Below are positions 5,721 through 7,341 of a DNA stretch of 7,341 nt, in pieces. The DNA is taken from assembly GCA_018369015.1 (NCBI GenBank), contig JAGZDD010000186.1:1-7341 (forward strand), in the 5' to 3' direction. The position numbers and the translations under genes are program-made. Below the pieces are notes generated by a model. It ran no database searches. It was given only the letters and a program-made list of their open reading frames with translations, and was not told where the DNA came from. Every line of letters begins with the position of its first letter. Position 1 is the stretch's first letter. This DNA is from Clostridiales bacterium. GTDB lineage: Bacteria; Bacillota; Clostridia; Lachnospirales; Lachnospiraceae.

Positions 5721-7124
5721 ATGGAACAAAACAATTATTCTCATATTAAATATGGTATTATTCCGGCCCCAAAGCTTTGGGATTGCGAACCAGTACCGTT
5801 GACGGATGAAACAATGCGTACGCGTTTTGAGCGGGTGAAGAAAGCCATGTCCGCAAGAAATTTAGACGCCCTGTGTGTTTACGGCGACCGGGAGCATGGC
5901 GGTAATTTTGAGTATCTTACAGGCTTTTGGCCCCGCTTTGAGGAAACTCTTTTGATATTGCACCAAAATGGGCCGGCATATTTGCTTCTGGGAAATGAAT
6001 CTTTAAAGATGGGGCCTTATTGCCGGATCAAAGACGCTAAGGTGATTCATGTTCCGCATTTTTCATTGCCGAACCAGCCTATGAAAGGCGGAAGGCCCGT
6101 GGGGGAGCTTTTTAGGGCGGCGGGCCTTAGCGCCGGGATGCATGTAGGTATTGCGGGCTGGAAAATGTTTACATCGCCCTGGGAGGATAATCATGGATTA
6201 TTCGAGGTTCCCAGCATGATTGTTGACAAAATCAGGGATATTGTGGGAAGCCGGGGAAGCTGTACGAATGTGGGAGAGCTTTTGATACATCCAGGGTATG
6301 GGGTGCGTGTTTTAAACAATGCCAATGAGATCGCTTACTTTGAATATGGCGCGGCAATGGCGTCAAATTGCGTGTACCGCGTGATGGAGGCCATTGCGCC
6401 TGGAAAAACGGAGCTTGAGGTAGCGTCAGAACTTAACGCCTGCGGCCAGCCCTTGTCGGTTCAGCCAATATGTGCCGGCGGAGAACGGTTTACAAGAGGG
6501 GAGGTCGCGCCGAGGAACAAAAAAGTATGCGAGGGCGATCCTTTTTCCGTCACAATGGGGCTTCGGGGCGGGCTGACCTCCCGGTCAGGCTATGTCGTTT
6601 ATGGACAGGATGGCTTGCCAAAGGCTGCCAGCGACTATATGGAAGCTATGGTAAAGCCTTATTTTGCAGCAGCCGTACAGTGGTATGAGCATGTGGACAT
6701 CGGAGTGACCGGAGGGGAGTTGTATGAGCAGATTGAACATATCCTTCCGCCGTCAATCTATGGGTGGGTTCTTAATCCCGGGCATTTGACAGCTTCGGAG
6801 GAATGGCTCTCCTCCCCCATTTATCCCGGGTCCTGCATAGATATTAAAAGCGGTATGCTGCTGCAGATGGATATTATTCCTAAACGCCCGGGCTATGGCG
6901 GCATAAATTGTGAAGACGGTATAGCTGTTGCGGACACAAAGCTTCGTCACAGCCTGGCCTTGCTATATCCGAAAACATGGGAGCGTATTTTAGCCCGGCG
7001 AAAATACATGATCGAAATATTAGGCATCCAAATCAGTGACGGGATTCTTCCCCTGTCCAACACAGAAGGGTATTTAAGGCCTTATTTGCTTGAAAAATCC
7101 AGAGCCATGTATGTGGAACGCTAA
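5721..7124 (+). CDS. M24 (creatinase/prolidase-fold) protein with degenerate metal site
   Basis: This 467-aa protein has a creatinase-type N-terminal domain (about 30-190, including RFERVKKAMSARNLDALCV and NFEYLTGF) and a pita-bread M24 domain (about 200-430). M24 peptidases bind two metals with Asp, Asp, His, Glu, Glu. Here the first Asp block reads FSVTMG (275-280) and the second reads TSRSGYVVYG (286-295), so both Asp are missing. The GH of the third block is kept (NPGHL, His355). The fourth has Asp for Glu (LQMDIIP, Asp384). Only the last Glu block, CEDG (Glu398), looks normal. The catalytic His expected near 250-260 is not apparent. A metal-dependent peptidase is therefore unlikely; a creatinase-like metal-free C-N hydrolase or a non-catalytic role fits better. 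It starts 10 nt after the M81 stop with AGAGGT as ribosome binding site, and is the last gene of the operon. Confidence 0.88.
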   Translation: MEQNNYSHIKYGIIPAPKLWDCEPVPLTDETMRTRFERVKKAMSARNLDALCVYGDREHGGNFEYLTGFWPRFEETLLILHQNGPAYLLLGNESLKMGPYCRIKDAKVIHVPHFSLPNQPMKGGRPVGELFRAAGLSAGMHVGIAGWKMFTSPWEDNHGLFEVPSMIVDKIRDIVGSRGSCTNVGELLIHPGYGVRVLNNANEIAYFEYGAAMASNCVYRVMEAIAPGKTELEVASELNACGQPLSVQPICAGGERFTRGEVAPRNKKVCEGDPFSVTMGLRGGLTSRSGYVVYGQDGLPKAASDYMEAMVKPYFAAAVQWYEHVDIGVTGGELYEQIEHILPPSIYGWVLNPGHLTASEEWLSSPIYPGSCIDIKSGMLLQMDIIPKRPGYGGINCEDGIAVADTKLRHSLALLYPKTWERILARRKYMIEILGIQISDGILPLSNTEGYLRPYLLEKSRAMYVER

Positions 7125-7341
7125 ATATGTGTAAGTATGCCCTGTTTAACAATCGACGTTTTGTGCCTTCATAGCAAACGGACATGCCACGCTGGGCGCG
7201 GCTCCACCACGGATGAAAGCCAGATGGTTCCGTGCCTGCGGTACTCCACCATCTGCCGCCGGTATGTCTACGTTCCACTCCGGTCGGCGCTAAACGCGTG
7301 GTCTACACTCCGTTCCGGTCGTTGCTGGACAAGCGGTCTAC
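7125..7341. other. Gene-free region downstream of the operon
   Basis: No credible coding frame and no clear T-tailed terminator is seen after the M24 stop. An inverted repeat CAGATGGT (7221-7228) / ACCATCTG (7248-7255) could form a hairpin with a 19-nt loop, but no T run follows. CTCCACCA occurs at 7202 and again at 7244. The right end is repetitive and listed separately. Confidence 0.6.
7266..7341. repeat. About 35-bp-period tandem repeat, continuing past the window
   Basis: GTCTAC begins at 7266, 7301 and 7336, exactly 35 bp apart. The first two copies are followed by similar sequence (GTTCCACTCCGGTCGGCGC and ACTCCGTTCCGGTCGTTGC); the third is cut by the window edge. A matching core, GTCTACGCTCCGCTTCGGTC, sits at 2806-2825 in the mosaic repeat on the other side of the operon. 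The copies are diverged from one another and no unique spacers are present, so this is not a CRISPR array. Confidence 0.65.

Noticed and set aside
7266..7341. CRISPR array, suggested by evenly spaced repeats
   Set aside because: The repeat copies differ from one another, the interval between them also looks related rather than unique, and no cas gene is present.

Overview
The window looks like chromosomal DNA from an anaerobic Firmicute, most likely a gut-type Clostridia/Lachnospiraceae member. The grounds are strong AGGAGG-type ribosome binding sites, a YesM/YesN-type two-component pair, and a corrinoid-methyltransferase-like protein of the uroporphyrinogen decarboxylase fold. The taxonomic call is inference; nothing in the window fixes the species.

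Layout. Positions 1-2696 hold a leftward two-component operon. A YesN-like AraC-type response regulator (2696 to 1190) overlaps by an ATGA junction a YesM-like sensor histidine kinase (1193 to the left edge, incomplete). The regulator is one gene split into two frames by a run of nine C on its coding strand (+ strand 1860-1868). Eight C would give a normal 501-residue protein. As sequenced, translation stops right after the tract and leaves the receiver and linker without a DNA-binding domain. The kinase seems to lack most of its HAMP domain.

Positions 2697-3168 separate the two divergent operons. About 290 bp of this (2731-3018) is a mosaic of six palindromes built from re-used words, ending in a perfect 14-bp hairpin followed by seven T. 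Promoter-like sequences for both directions lie at or beyond its two edges.

Positions 3169-7124 hold a tight rightward three-gene operon. It encodes a UroD-fold methyltransferase-like protein with an H-x-C...C zinc site, an M81/MlrC-like metallohydrolase with its metal motifs present, and an M24 (creatinase/prolidase-fold) protein whose peptidase metal ligands are largely missing. The junctions are an 11-bp overlap and a 10-bp gap, so the three are probably co-transcribed. Together they suggest breakdown or demethylation of a small modified (N-methyl, amide or guanidino-like) compound, probably under control of the divergent two-component system. The substrate cannot be read from the sequence.

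Positions 7125-7341 have no gene. They end in about 35-bp-period tandem repeats that share a core with the left-hand mosaic, so the operon is flanked on both sides by one repeat family. The right-hand array continues past the window edge.
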